A stretch of DNA of 45,845 nucleotides from positions 1 to 45,845 of the forward strand of contig JAMOLT010000008.1 of assembly GCA_027068915.1 (NCBI GenBank), read 5' to 3'. Position 1 is the stretch's first letter; every line of letters begins with the position of its first letter. A program made the position numbers and the translations under genes. The notes under the pieces were generated by a model, which was given only the letters and a program-made list of their open reading frames with translations, searched no databases and was not told the DNA's origin. This DNA is from Sedimenticola sp. Its GTDB lineage: Bacteria > Pseudomonadota > Gammaproteobacteria > Chromatiales > Chromatiaceae. Positions 25,922-33,900 of this stretch are shown here, one piece after another.

Positions 25922-26671
25922 TCAGAACAGTACTGTCCAGCCGACAAAGCTGGTAAGCGTTTTGGTGAAAAGTTCCCATCCGGCTTTGCTGCCGCTTCTG
26001 TTGACGACGATGATGTCACCACTTTGCAGCACCGGATCTGTCTGCTGGCCGGACCTCACTTTGGTATAGGACAAAATATATCCTGTGGTTTTCCCGTCAA
26101 CGGTGCGGAATATGGCGACTTCGGAGAAGTCCGCTAGCCTGTCCATGCCCTTGGCATTGGCAATCGCCTGCAGAAAAGTGGTCTTGCCCTTGAGTGGGAA
26201 TACACCGGGGTTTTTCACCCAGCCCTCGACTGTGATTTTCTGGCTTTCATATTCCTTGACGAATACCGTCACATGGGGGTCTTGCAGGTATTTTTCCCCA
26301 AGCACCTTTTCGACCTGGCGTTCAGCCTCCCCTGTTGTCAGCCCTCCCACCTTGACCGGGCCGATCAAAGGCAATGACACGTACCCCTGGGTATTCACCC
26401 TGGCAACGCGACTCAACTCCCCGGCCTGAAAAACCTCCACTTCGATCACATCCATCGGCCCGATACGATACTCCCAGGAACCCAAATCCATTGCACCGAG
26501 ACCCTGGGCAACAGGGGAATCCGTCCCTGGCGCACTTGCCTGCTTCCCCCCGGAGGCAGCTTCAACCTGTTGCCTCAGCGCAATATCGTCAAGAATATCC
26601 TCGGCGACTACCATTTGGGTAAACGCCAGGAATATCAGTATTGCAAGAGAAAAAACAAACCGATTCAACAT
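25922..26671 (-). CDS. Polysaccharide export protein (Wza-like, SLBB domain)
   Basis: This 249-residue protein has a signal peptide (MLNRFVFSLAILIFLAFTQMVVA), a Poly_export domain (YRIGPMDVIEVEVFQ to PHVTVFVKEYESQKI) and an SLBB domain (ITVEGWVKNPGVFPLKG to VLQSGDIIVVNRSG). It is much shorter than E. coli Wza (about 380 residues). It contains no cysteine, so it has no lipoprotein acylation site. The C-terminal WELFTKTLTSFVGWTVLF could be a short amphipathic outer-membrane helix. It is 6 bp upstream of the autokinase gene. ATG 26671 gives a normal signal peptide. Confidence 0.9.
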   Translation of the reverse strand: MLNRFVFSLAILIFLAFTQMVVAEDILDDIALRQQVEAASGGKQASAPGTDSPVAQGLGAMDLGSWEYRIGPMDVIEVEVFQAGELSRVARVNTQGYVSLPLIGPVKVGGLTTGEAERQVEKVLGEKYLQDPHVTVFVKEYESQKITVEGWVKNPGVFPLKGKTTFLQAIANAKGMDRLADFSEVAIFRTVDGKTTGYILSYTKVRSGQQTDPVLQSGDIIVVNRSGSKAGWELFTKTLTSFVGWTVLF

Positions 26672-26805
26672 CTTGTTTAGGAAAGTCCTGACCAAATCAA
26701 TACTCGTCACTCCGGCAAATTACGCAGCCCGGTAAACCAGGGTCATGGATTCCGGCTTGCGCCAGAATGGCGATTTAAGCTCCATAGATAAACAGGGATA
26801 CGTTC

Positions 26806-26835
26806 ATAATATCATTGGAACGCTGCGAATGTTCA
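26806..26835 (-). promoter_or_regulatory. Candidate promoter of the exporter-autokinase operon
   Basis: On the minus strand, TGAACA (26830-26835) and TATTAT (26806-26811) are 18 bp apart. Transcription would start near 26799 and give a leader of about 128 nt before the Wza-like ATG. The site is downstream of the dyad at 26901-26933, which could insulate it from the phosphatase gene. Confidence 0.45.
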
Positions 26836-26900
26836 GCATAAAATTTTATGTTTTTCCGCCTGAAACAGAGGCTTACAAACCGTTGCGGCGCTCCCTTAGG

Positions 26901-26933
26901 AGGATATTGAAAAACGATGTTTTTCAATATCCT
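26901..26933. terminator. 15-bp perfect dyad at the end of the phosphatase gene
   Basis: AGGATATTGAAAAAC (26901-26915) and its exact complement at 26919-26933 are separated by GAT. It begins two bases beyond the phosphatase stop codon on the minus strand. There is no T run after the stem in that direction, so it is not a classical intrinsic terminator. It may act as an RNA stability element or attenuator. A related dyad lies at 28976-29020. Confidence 0.5.
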
Positions 26934-26934
26934 G

Positions 26935-27738
26935 TCAGGAAAGCCAGCGCCGGAAGAAGCCCTGCTTTTTTCCGCTATCGATCTTTCCGCCCTGGCTGCA
27001 TCCCGGCGGCGGAGGAATACTTTCAGGATCAGCATTTTCCCATGCAGAACGAGGGCGATCCAACACCAGCCTCGCCGCTTCCTCCTTCCCCACATATTTC
27101 TGTGCTATCAGCTCGCCTTCCGCCAGCAGCGGTGGCCGACTGTTGCAATTGTGTCCGTCCGTAGCCAGCAAATGCACGATGCCATCACCCATCATCTTTT
27201 CACTCCAGTATCTTGCAGCCCGGCCAAAACGTCCGCTGAGACTACCTGCCGTCAATTGAATCCACGCACCTGCCTGCACCGCAGAAATAAATTCCGGATA
27301 GTGACCCTTTATCCAGTTCAGCCGCTCTGGATGGGTAATGACAGGCACAAACCCTGCACCAAGCACATCAGACACAAATCGGTCAAAGTTCACCAGCGGC
27401 ACATGATGAGGCGGCTCAAACAGGAAATAACGCGACTGGTTCAAAGTGGGAAACGCCCCGGAGCACAAATTCTCCACCAGTTCAGGAACAACCTGGATAT
27501 CCGCTCCATATGTCAGTTCCAGGCCAATACCCTGGGCATCCAGTTCCTTGTGAAATGACTGAACCGCCGCGGCAATATCCTCTGGAGTGTTGTCAAACAG
27601 ACCAGGATAAATGTGCGGAGTACAGGCCAGATGCGTGATGCCATCACCCAATGCAATCTGCGCCATTTCCAGCGCGACAGACAAATCGCCGGCGCCGTCA
27701 TCGATATTCGGCAATATATGGCAATGCAGATCATACAT
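26935..27738 (-). CDS. CpsB/CapC-type tyrosine-protein phosphatase (PHP domain)
   Basis: This 267-residue PHP-fold metal-dependent phosphatase has metal-binding motifs YDLHCHILPNIDDGA (2-16), HLACTPHIYPG, ITHPERL and LLATDGHN. This family dephosphorylates BY-kinases in capsule systems, and the gene sits directly upstream of the exporter and autokinase. The start is ATG 27738, which has AGGGG eight bases upstream and gives the family N terminus MYDLHCH; it overlaps the upstream gene by 8 bp. The C terminus ends with a basic KKQGFFRRWL stretch. Confidence 0.93.
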   Translation of the reverse strand: MYDLHCHILPNIDDGAGDLSVALEMAQIALGDGITHLACTPHIYPGLFDNTPEDIAAAVQSFHKELDAQGIGLELTYGADIQVVPELVENLCSGAFPTLNQSRYFLFEPPHHVPLVNFDRFVSDVLGAGFVPVITHPERLNWIKGHYPEFISAVQAGAWIQLTAGSLSGRFGRAARYWSEKMMGDGIVHLLATDGHNCNSRPPLLAEGELIAQKYVGKEEAARLVLDRPRSAWENADPESIPPPPGCSQGGKIDSGKKQGFFRRWLS

Positions 27739-28831
27739 TGGCATTGCCCCTGTGCTTTTTTGTTTGCTGGAACCTGTGGTCATGCACCCGGCGCAATGCC
27801 TTCATAACCTTCCAGGCATGATGCATACCCCAGAAATAAGCCGCGAAAAGCAGCAAAAACCCATAGAACATCAAAAACTCAGGCACTCCACCCCATTCTC
27901 CAGCCAGCCCGATTGCAGCCATCAACACGCTGAGCCCCAACATGATAAACACCGTGGCCCTGGTGCTAAATCCGGCAGCCAGCAGAATATGATGGAAATG
28001 CTCCCGATCCGGAGAGAAAGGAGAACGACCCAGCATCACCCTTCTGCTCATAATGGCGACGGCATCCATAATGGGCAGTGCAAACAACCAGATCGCAGTG
28101 ATCGGACGAAGCAGGCCGATGGGCTCCTGGGTAAAGCGCATCAGAAACCAGGCAACTGCCAGGCCCAGAAACAAAGCACCGGCATCTCCCAGAAATACAG
28201 TTGCCGACCGGCCTTCAGCAAACCGAAAATTGAACAGCAAAAACCCAACCAGAACACCGCAGAACAGAAGCAAGATCTGGGTATCCACCACCAACCCGCC
28301 TTGCCAGGCAAGTGCCACCAGGGCGCCAAAAAAGATCAGCAACAGGCCGCCGGCAAGTCCATCCAAGCCGTCAAGCATGTTGGTGGCATTGATAACGCCT
28401 ACACTACAAAAAACACTGAACGGCACCGCCAGCACACCCAGCAATACATCCCGATTGCTGAACAATCCCCCCAGATTCTGCAGCTCGACATTGCCCCACA
28501 AGACAATTATCAGAGACGCACCAATCTGGGCGGCAAAACGTGACCAGGGGGGTGTTTCCTGAAAATCATCAAGCACACCGACAATAAATACCACCGCAGC
28601 AGCCAGAAAAAAGGGACGCCATTGCCCCAGGGATATATCTAGGGTCAGCAACAGCAGCAGAAAAGCGCAAAAGATCGCCACGCCACCAATCAAGGGGGTC
28701 GCCTGCCTGTGATTCTTGCGGCCACCAGGCTGATCCACAAGACCAATACGGCAAGCCACCGGCTTGAACAACCAGATAAGCCCCGCAGTCAATGCCACAG
28801 CAGCAGTGAATAAAACAATGGTTTCGATAAT
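27731..28831 (-). CDS. WecA-like undecaprenyl-phosphate HexNAc-1-P transferase
   Basis: This MraY/WecA-family enzyme has about eleven membrane segments. It carries IGLVDQPGGRKNHRQATPLIGG, VGVLDD, NATNMLDGLDGLAGG (catalytic Asp region), FLGDAG, and SPDREHFHHILLAAGF (the HxHH-type loop typical of WecA). It would start glycan synthesis by moving HexNAc-1-phosphate to undecaprenyl phosphate. The first ordinary start is GTG 28798, but that cuts the first membrane segment. The open frame continues upstream as ETIVLFTAAV to a likely ATT start at 28829-28831, preceded by AGGA at about seven bases. I give the longer form with that caveat. Confidence 0.85.
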   Translation of the reverse strand: MIETIVLFTAAVALTAGLIWLFKPVACRIGLVDQPGGRKNHRQATPLIGGVAIFCAFLLLLLTLDISLGQWRPFFLAAAVVFIVGVLDDFQETPPWSRFAAQIGASLIIVLWGNVELQNLGGLFSNRDVLLGVLAVPFSVFCSVGVINATNMLDGLDGLAGGLLLIFFGALVALAWQGGLVVDTQILLLFCGVLVGFLLFNFRFAEGRSATVFLGDAGALFLGLAVAWFLMRFTQEPIGLLRPITAIWLFALPIMDAVAIMSRRVMLGRSPFSPDREHFHHILLAAGFSTRATVFIMLGLSVLMAAIGLAGEWGGVPEFLMFYGFLLLFAAYFWGMHHAWKVMKALRRVHDHRFQQTKKHRGNANV

Positions 28832-28934
28832 AGGTATCCTGTCAGGTCCTCAGCCAGACCAAGTCCGAAGCCCTGACGCAATAGCGCATGAGAATCAGCC
28901 CTCCTGCTACTGCGTTGGGAGCGTCTATCTCAAC

Positions 28935-28965
28935 ATAATCCACGCTGTTGGGATAGGCAGGTCAA
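28935..28965 (-). promoter_or_regulatory. Weak candidate promoter of the WecA-like gene
   Basis: On the minus strand TTGACC (28960-28965) and GATTAT (28935-28940) are 19 bp apart, wider than the ideal spacing. It would give a leader of roughly 95 nt. Nothing better was seen between 28832 and 28975. Confidence 0.28.
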
Positions 28966-28975
28966 AATATGATAT

Positions 28976-29020
28976 TTAACAGGCTGTTGAAAAAAACATC
29001 ATTTTTCAACCTCCTGTTAA
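28976..29020. repeat. Dyad with TTGAAAAA core upstream of the WecA-like gene
   Basis: The arms 28976-28994 and 29002-29020 pair at 17 of 19 positions (TTAACAGG..TTGAAAAA with TTTTTCAA..CCTGTTAA). The central TTGAAAAA/TTTTTCAA core and the flanking AGG/CCT are shared with the dyad at 26901-26933. It may be a bidirectional transcription stop or a small repeat. The stretch 28832-29231 has no gene. Confidence 0.55.
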
Positions 29021-29040
29021 GGCGAATGGCGCTTACTTAA

Positions 29041-29209
29041 GGGCATCTCTATAAATTCTGTTTGAGCAGATATGTGCTTGGGAGGCTCAAGAGCAAGGCG
29101 AAGACCACAGCAAATAGCAGGGGTGCCGCTACAATTGTTATTCCGGCACACGAACCCATGGACGGGTGCGTGCGCCAGTGTGACAAAAACCGAATTATTC
29201 GAGATGCCC
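29041..29209. mobile_element. 169-bp MITE-like element with IS5-type ends
   Basis: The ends are inverted copies: GGGCATCTC at 29041-29049 and GAGATGCCC at 29201-29209, with 16 of the terminal 20 bases matching. The trinucleotide TAA flanks it on both sides (29038-29040 and 29210-29212), as expected for IS5-related elements that duplicate 2-4 bp. It has no transposase. It lies just left of the AT-rich DsrE gene. Confidence 0.65.
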
Positions 29210-29231
29210 TAAAGGTGGATGCTATTCATGC

Positions 29232-29717
29232 CTAAGGCTTTATGTAAGCATAACCCATTGCTTGCAAACGGGCTAATTCAGCAACACCACTCGGAACAAT
29301 GTCTGCTTTACTTACATCATAAAGATCATCTTCATAACTAATTTTTTTCCCTCGTAAAGTATTGGCACATACCTGAAAGACAATTCCCTGTGCTTTTAAA
29401 CCAGATATTTTTGCCTGCATTTCATCTGTTGCATTACCATGTTTTAATTTGGTATTTTCCACTGCATCAGGCTCAAGCAATAAAGAAAGCCCCTTGCCAT
29501 GCATCACTATTCTAAGCTCCAGGCTTTCTTGACCAACTGCATTAATGTGATTTTGCACATTACGCAGAGCACCCGCTTGCGCTTTTGGATTATCATAGTT
29601 AATGTGGTAAACAACCTTTTGTTTTCCGTATCCTTCGTTCGCTATCGCATTTCCAACAAACAGCATCGCAACACCTAAGAATACTGCCAATAGACTTCTT
29701 GATTTATGTTGTATCAT
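29232..29717 (-). CDS. Exported DsrE-family protein (AT-rich)
   Basis: This 161-residue protein has a signal peptide (SLLAVFLGVAMLFVGNAIA) and a DsrE/DsrF-like fold: KVVYHINYDNPKAQAGALRNVQNHI, ELRIVMHGKGLSLLL and the single-Cys motif GIVFQVCANTLRGKKI. Members of this exported branch are thought to handle sulfur, but their role is not settled. ATG 29717 has a strong AGGAGGAG seven bases upstream. GC content is clearly lower than in the neighbours and the gene is bracketed by a MITE and a palindrome, which suggests acquisition. A paralogue with a Tat signal is at 42472. Confidence 0.88.
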   Translation of the reverse strand: MIQHKSRSLLAVFLGVAMLFVGNAIANEGYGKQKVVYHINYDNPKAQAGALRNVQNHINAVGQESLELRIVMHGKGLSLLLEPDAVENTKLKHGNATDEMQAKISGLKAQGIVFQVCANTLRGKKISYEDDLYDVSKADIVPSGVAELARLQAMGYAYIKP

Positions 29718-29796
29718 TTTTGTTCTCCTCCTGGGTTTATGGAAACTAAATGTGCAAGCCATTTCTTTTCTCCACGTTTTGTATAGGAGTCTACAC

Positions 29797-29946
29797 TAGG
29801 AGCCTGTCGGACTTAACCGTTTGAAGCGAAAATTACTGGGGCGAATTAAATCAGTTTATCGTGTGAGGAGAATAGCATGCTATTTGACGATCAGGATAAG
29901 CTGAATTAATCACCATCCAGTGATTTGCAGCCAAACAGTGTTAATT
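29797..29946. other. Non-coding stretch with large imperfect palindrome, possible IS remnant
   Basis: No gene is seen. The arms near 29845-29861 and 29897-29914 (ATTAA.TCAG.TTATC with GATAA.CTGA.TTAAT) pair imperfectly around a perfect 14-bp palindrome AATAGCATGCTATT (29872-29885). The outer sequence AGCCTGTCGGACTTAA near 29802 resembles the terminal repeats of some IS families as I recall them, but no matching end was found on the other side. Confidence 0.4.
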
Positions 29947-29950
29947 CCAA

Positions 29951-30931
29951 CTAGCTGCGCAATGTCTTGATGTAGTTCATTCTGTCCCAGGCTTCGGGGT
30001 GAATGGCGTTCACCTGGCAGGCGCTACCCATCATTTGATATACCGATTCATATTCCTTTTCTTCCATCCACTGTTTCATTTCCTGCAGGATTCCCCCAAG
30101 CGTTTCCGGGCCATGTTGCAGCAGTACCGCACACAGATGCACGACACTGGCTCCGGCCAGCAGCATTTTCAACGCCTGTTGCGAGCCATGTACACCACCT
30201 GTAGCAGCCAGGGACAGATCTACCTTGTCATACAGGCGCGCTATCCAGTGCATGCGCAACAGGGCTTCATGGGGATGGGAGAGATGCAGCTCTGGCTGTA
30301 CATCCAGTGTATTCAAGTTCATTTCAGGCTGGTAGAAACGGTTGAACAGTACTACACCATCTGCCCCCGCCGTTTCCAGCTGGCGCACAAAATAGCCCAG
30401 AGAGGTGAAGTACGGGGAGAGTTTGACGGTTACGGGGATCTGCACCTGACTTTTCAGCTGCCCGAGTATGCTTATGTAGCGATTTTCAACTACTTCTGCC
30501 GAATCTTCGGCGGCGGGAAGAAAATATATGTTCAGCTCCAGGGCATCCGCACCCGCCTGTTCCAGTTCTTTCCCGTGTTCCACCCAGCCACTTTCCGTGG
30601 CGCCATTGAGACTGGCAATGACAGGAATCCCAAGGCTGGATTTGAGCGCCTGCAATTGCTCCAGGTATTCGTCCAGACCGGTCTTGTAGTCCGGGGACAG
30701 CGGCAGGTAGGTGTCTGCTTCACCATGGCCCAGATCCTGAAATTCCATCAGCCTGGCGAACTGTTCTTCTTCCGCCTGCACGTCCTCTTCAAACAGGGAG
30801 TACATGACCAGCGCCGCTGCACCAGCATCTTCCAGACGTTTGGCGGTATCCAGATCACGGCTCAAAGGCGATGCCGAGGGCACCAAAGGGTTTTTTAGCT
30901 TCAGCCCCAGATAGGTGGTTTCCAGATTCAT
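29951..30931 (-). CDS. Dihydroorotate-dehydrogenase-like protein
   Basis: This 326-residue TIM-barrel flavoprotein of the DHOD-like group has TTYLGLKLKNPLVPSASPLSRD, then VIASLNGATESGWVEHGKELEQAGADALELNI (core barrel strands), PVTVKLSPYF and the phosphate-binding end LSLAATGGVHGSQQALKMLLAGA. Genuine pyrimidine synthesis is unlikely, because such genes commonly accompany nifJ-type oxidoreductases. ATG 30931 overlaps the PFOR stop as ATGA, so the two are coupled. The actual reaction is unknown. Confidence 0.88.
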   Translation of the reverse strand: MNLETTYLGLKLKNPLVPSASPLSRDLDTAKRLEDAGAAALVMYSLFEEDVQAEEEQFARLMEFQDLGHGEADTYLPLSPDYKTGLDEYLEQLQALKSSLGIPVIASLNGATESGWVEHGKELEQAGADALELNIYFLPAAEDSAEVVENRYISILGQLKSQVQIPVTVKLSPYFTSLGYFVRQLETAGADGVVLFNRFYQPEMNLNTLDVQPELHLSHPHEALLRMHWIARLYDKVDLSLAATGGVHGSQQALKMLLAGASVVHLCAVLLQHGPETLGGILQEMKQWMEEKEYESVYQMMGSACQVNAIHPEAWDRMNYIKTLRS

Positions 30932-33900
30932 GATGCTTTCTCCTCCGACGGTTCCATGGGCAATGCCGCGAGTTGCTTCAGGTGATGGTAGCGTTCCAGA
31001 ACCGCTTCCTGCTGCAGCGCGAGAAACGCATCGGCTTCCTGGGGATGGCTGCGCCACAGCATGGCGAAGCGGGCTTCTGTTTCATAGTATTCCTTGAGGG
31101 GAATTCCTGGCTTTTTATAGTCCAGCTGCAGCGGGTTCAGACCCTTCTCCCTTCTTCGCGGGTCATACCGATACAAAGGCCAGTGGCCACTATTGACGGC
31201 AAGTTTCTGCTGCCGCAGGTTATTGCTCAGATCCACCCCATGAGCAATGCAGGGCGAGTAAGCGAGGAGCAGAGACGGCCCGGGATAGGATTCTGCTTCC
31301 ATCAACGCCTTCAGGGTGTGCACATCCTTGGAGCCCGATGCAATGGACGCCACATAGACATTCTCGTAGGCCATGGCAATTCTGCCCAGATCCTTTTTCG
31401 GCGCAGCCTTGCCACTGGCGGAAAACTTGGCAATTGCACCCCTGGGCGTTGCCTTGGAGGTTTGCCCGCCGGTGTTGGAATATACCTCGGTGTCGAGTAC
31501 CAGCAGGTTGACGTCCTTTCCTGAAGCCAAGGCATGATCCAGACCGCCAAAGCCGATATCATAGGCCCATCCGTCACCACCGATAATCCAGACGCTCTTT
31601 TTCACCAGATAGTCGGCAATGGACAGCAGGCGCCTCGCCTTGTCCCTGTCGATATTCGCCAGTTGCTGCTTGAGCTTCGCTACCCGCTGGCGCTGCTGGT
31701 GGATGCCGGGTTCGTCTGATTGGTCGGCTGCCAGCATTTCCTGCACCAGTGCGGTATCCAGCGCATCGCCCAGTTCCGCCAGCAATACTTCTGCCTGATG
31801 ATGGTGCTGATCCACGGCCAGGCGGAAGCCCAGACCAAACTCCGCATTGTCTTCAAACAGGGAATTGGACCAGGCCGGCCCCCGGCCCTCGGGATTGGTG
31901 GTATAGGGCGTGGTCGGCAGGTTGCCGCCATAGATCGAAGAGCAGCCGGTAGCATTGGCAACCAGCATACGGTCACCAAACATTTGGGTAACCAGGCGAA
32001 TATACGGCGTTTCCCCACAGCCCAGACATGCACCGGAAAATTCGAACAGGGGCTGGGACAGCATGGCGGATTTCATCTTTGGCCAGGTGATCTGCTCCCT
32101 ATCGTACTCCGGCAACTGCTCGAAGAAGGCCCAGTTGCGCCGATCCTGCTCGATGATTTCCTCTTTGGGCACCATATCCAGGGATTTGTGACCAACATTG
32201 CTCTTGTCCCTGGCCGGACAGACATCGGCGCAGATGCCGCAACCGGTGCAGTCGTCCGGCGCCACCTGATAGGCGATATGCAATCCCTGAAACTCCTTGC
32301 CTTTCATGGGCCGGGAAAGGAAGCCATCCGGCGCATCTTTTAGCGCTTCTTCGGTAAATACCTTGGAACGAATCGCCGAGTGGGGGCAGACAAAGGGGCA
32401 TTTGCCGCACTCGATACACAGTTCTGCATCCCATTTGGGCAACTCCAGGGCAATATCACGCTTTTCCCAGGCAGCGGTTCCCAAGGGCCAGGAACCATCA
32501 GCGGGAATGGCGCTCACCGGCAATTCATCTCCCTTGCCGGCAATCAGGGTGGCGGTGATCTCACGCACAAACTGTGGAGCCTGCGGAGGAACCGGCGGCT
32601 GGAAATCGATGGCGCTGTCCGCTTCCTCCGGCAGCATCACCTCATGCAATGCCTCCAGTGAGGCGTCGATGGCGTCAAAGTTGCGCTGCACGATCTTGCG
32701 CCCCTTGCGCCCGTAGGTTTGTTCCACCGCGTATTTGATCTTTTCGATAGCCTCCTCCCGCGGCAATACACCGGAAATGGCAAAGAAGCAGGTCTGCATG
32801 ATGGTGTTGATGCGCCGCCCCATGCCTGAGGCTTTGGCAACGGCGTAGGCGTCGATAATCCAGAGCCTGATACCCCTGTCCAGCATTTCCTGCTGCATGG
32901 TTTTGGGCAGGGTTTGCCAGACCTGCTCCGGGGCGGCATTGGTGTTGAGCAGGAATACCGCTCCGGGCGCAGCCTTTTCCAGCAAATTGAAACGCTCGAC
33001 AAACTGCGGTTGATGGCAGCCGATGAAGCTGGCCTCGCCATCTTCAATGAGGTAGCTGGCGCGGATGGGACGAGGACTGAAGCGCAGGTGGGAAACGGTT
33101 ACCGCCCCTGCTTTCTTTGAATCATAGACAAAATAGCCCTGCACAAACTGGTCGGTTTCTTCACCGATAATTTTCAGCGTATTCTTGTTCGCACTGACGG
33201 TGCCATCCGAACCCAGGCCATAGAACAGGCACTGGATAACGCCCTGCAGATCCGCATTGCGCACATTCCTGTCCCATTCCAGGCTGGTGTGGGAAACATC
33301 ATCATGAATACCGATGGTGAAACCATTCTTGCCTTGCTTCGCCGCCAGGTTGTCAAACACCGCCCGGATCATGCCCGGCGTGAACTCCTTTGAGGACAAG
33401 CCATAACGGCCACCCAGAATGCGCGGCAGGCTGCCGAACTTTTCACCGCCAGCCGCCACATGCTCGGCAAAGGCCGTTACCACATCCTTGTACAGCGGCT
33501 CCCCGGCAGCTCCCGGCTCTTTGCAGCGATCCAGTACCGCGATGGCATTGACGGTTTCCGGCAATGCCTCAAGCAAATGCTGCACGGAGAAAGGCCGGTA
33601 CAGGCGCACCCGCAGCAGGCCCAGTTTTTCACCGGCCACCAGCAAGTCCTCTACGGTTTCTTCCACCGCCTCTGCACCAGAACCCATAATAATGATCACC
33701 CGCTCGGCATCGGCTGCGCCAATATAATCGAACAGATGATATTGCCGCCCCGTGAGCCGGGCGAACTGATCCATGCAGTCCTGCACTACCTGTGGCAGCT
33801 TTTCGTACCAGGGGTTGACTGTTTCCCTGCCCTGGAAATACACATCCGGATTCTGCGAGGTGCCGCGCAGCACCGGCTTGTCAGGCGTCAGCGCACTGCG

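Noticed and set aside
26744-26768. REP-like dyad (ATTCCGGC...GCCAGAAT)
   Set aside because: Single short imperfect copy; it could be a common intergenic repeat, but one copy does not support a call.
4999-28831. Exosortase/PEP-CTERM type polysaccharide locus
   Set aside because: Wza, Wzc and ligase genes could fit, but no exosortase, PEP-CTERM motif or PrsK/PrsR-type regulator is encoded here.
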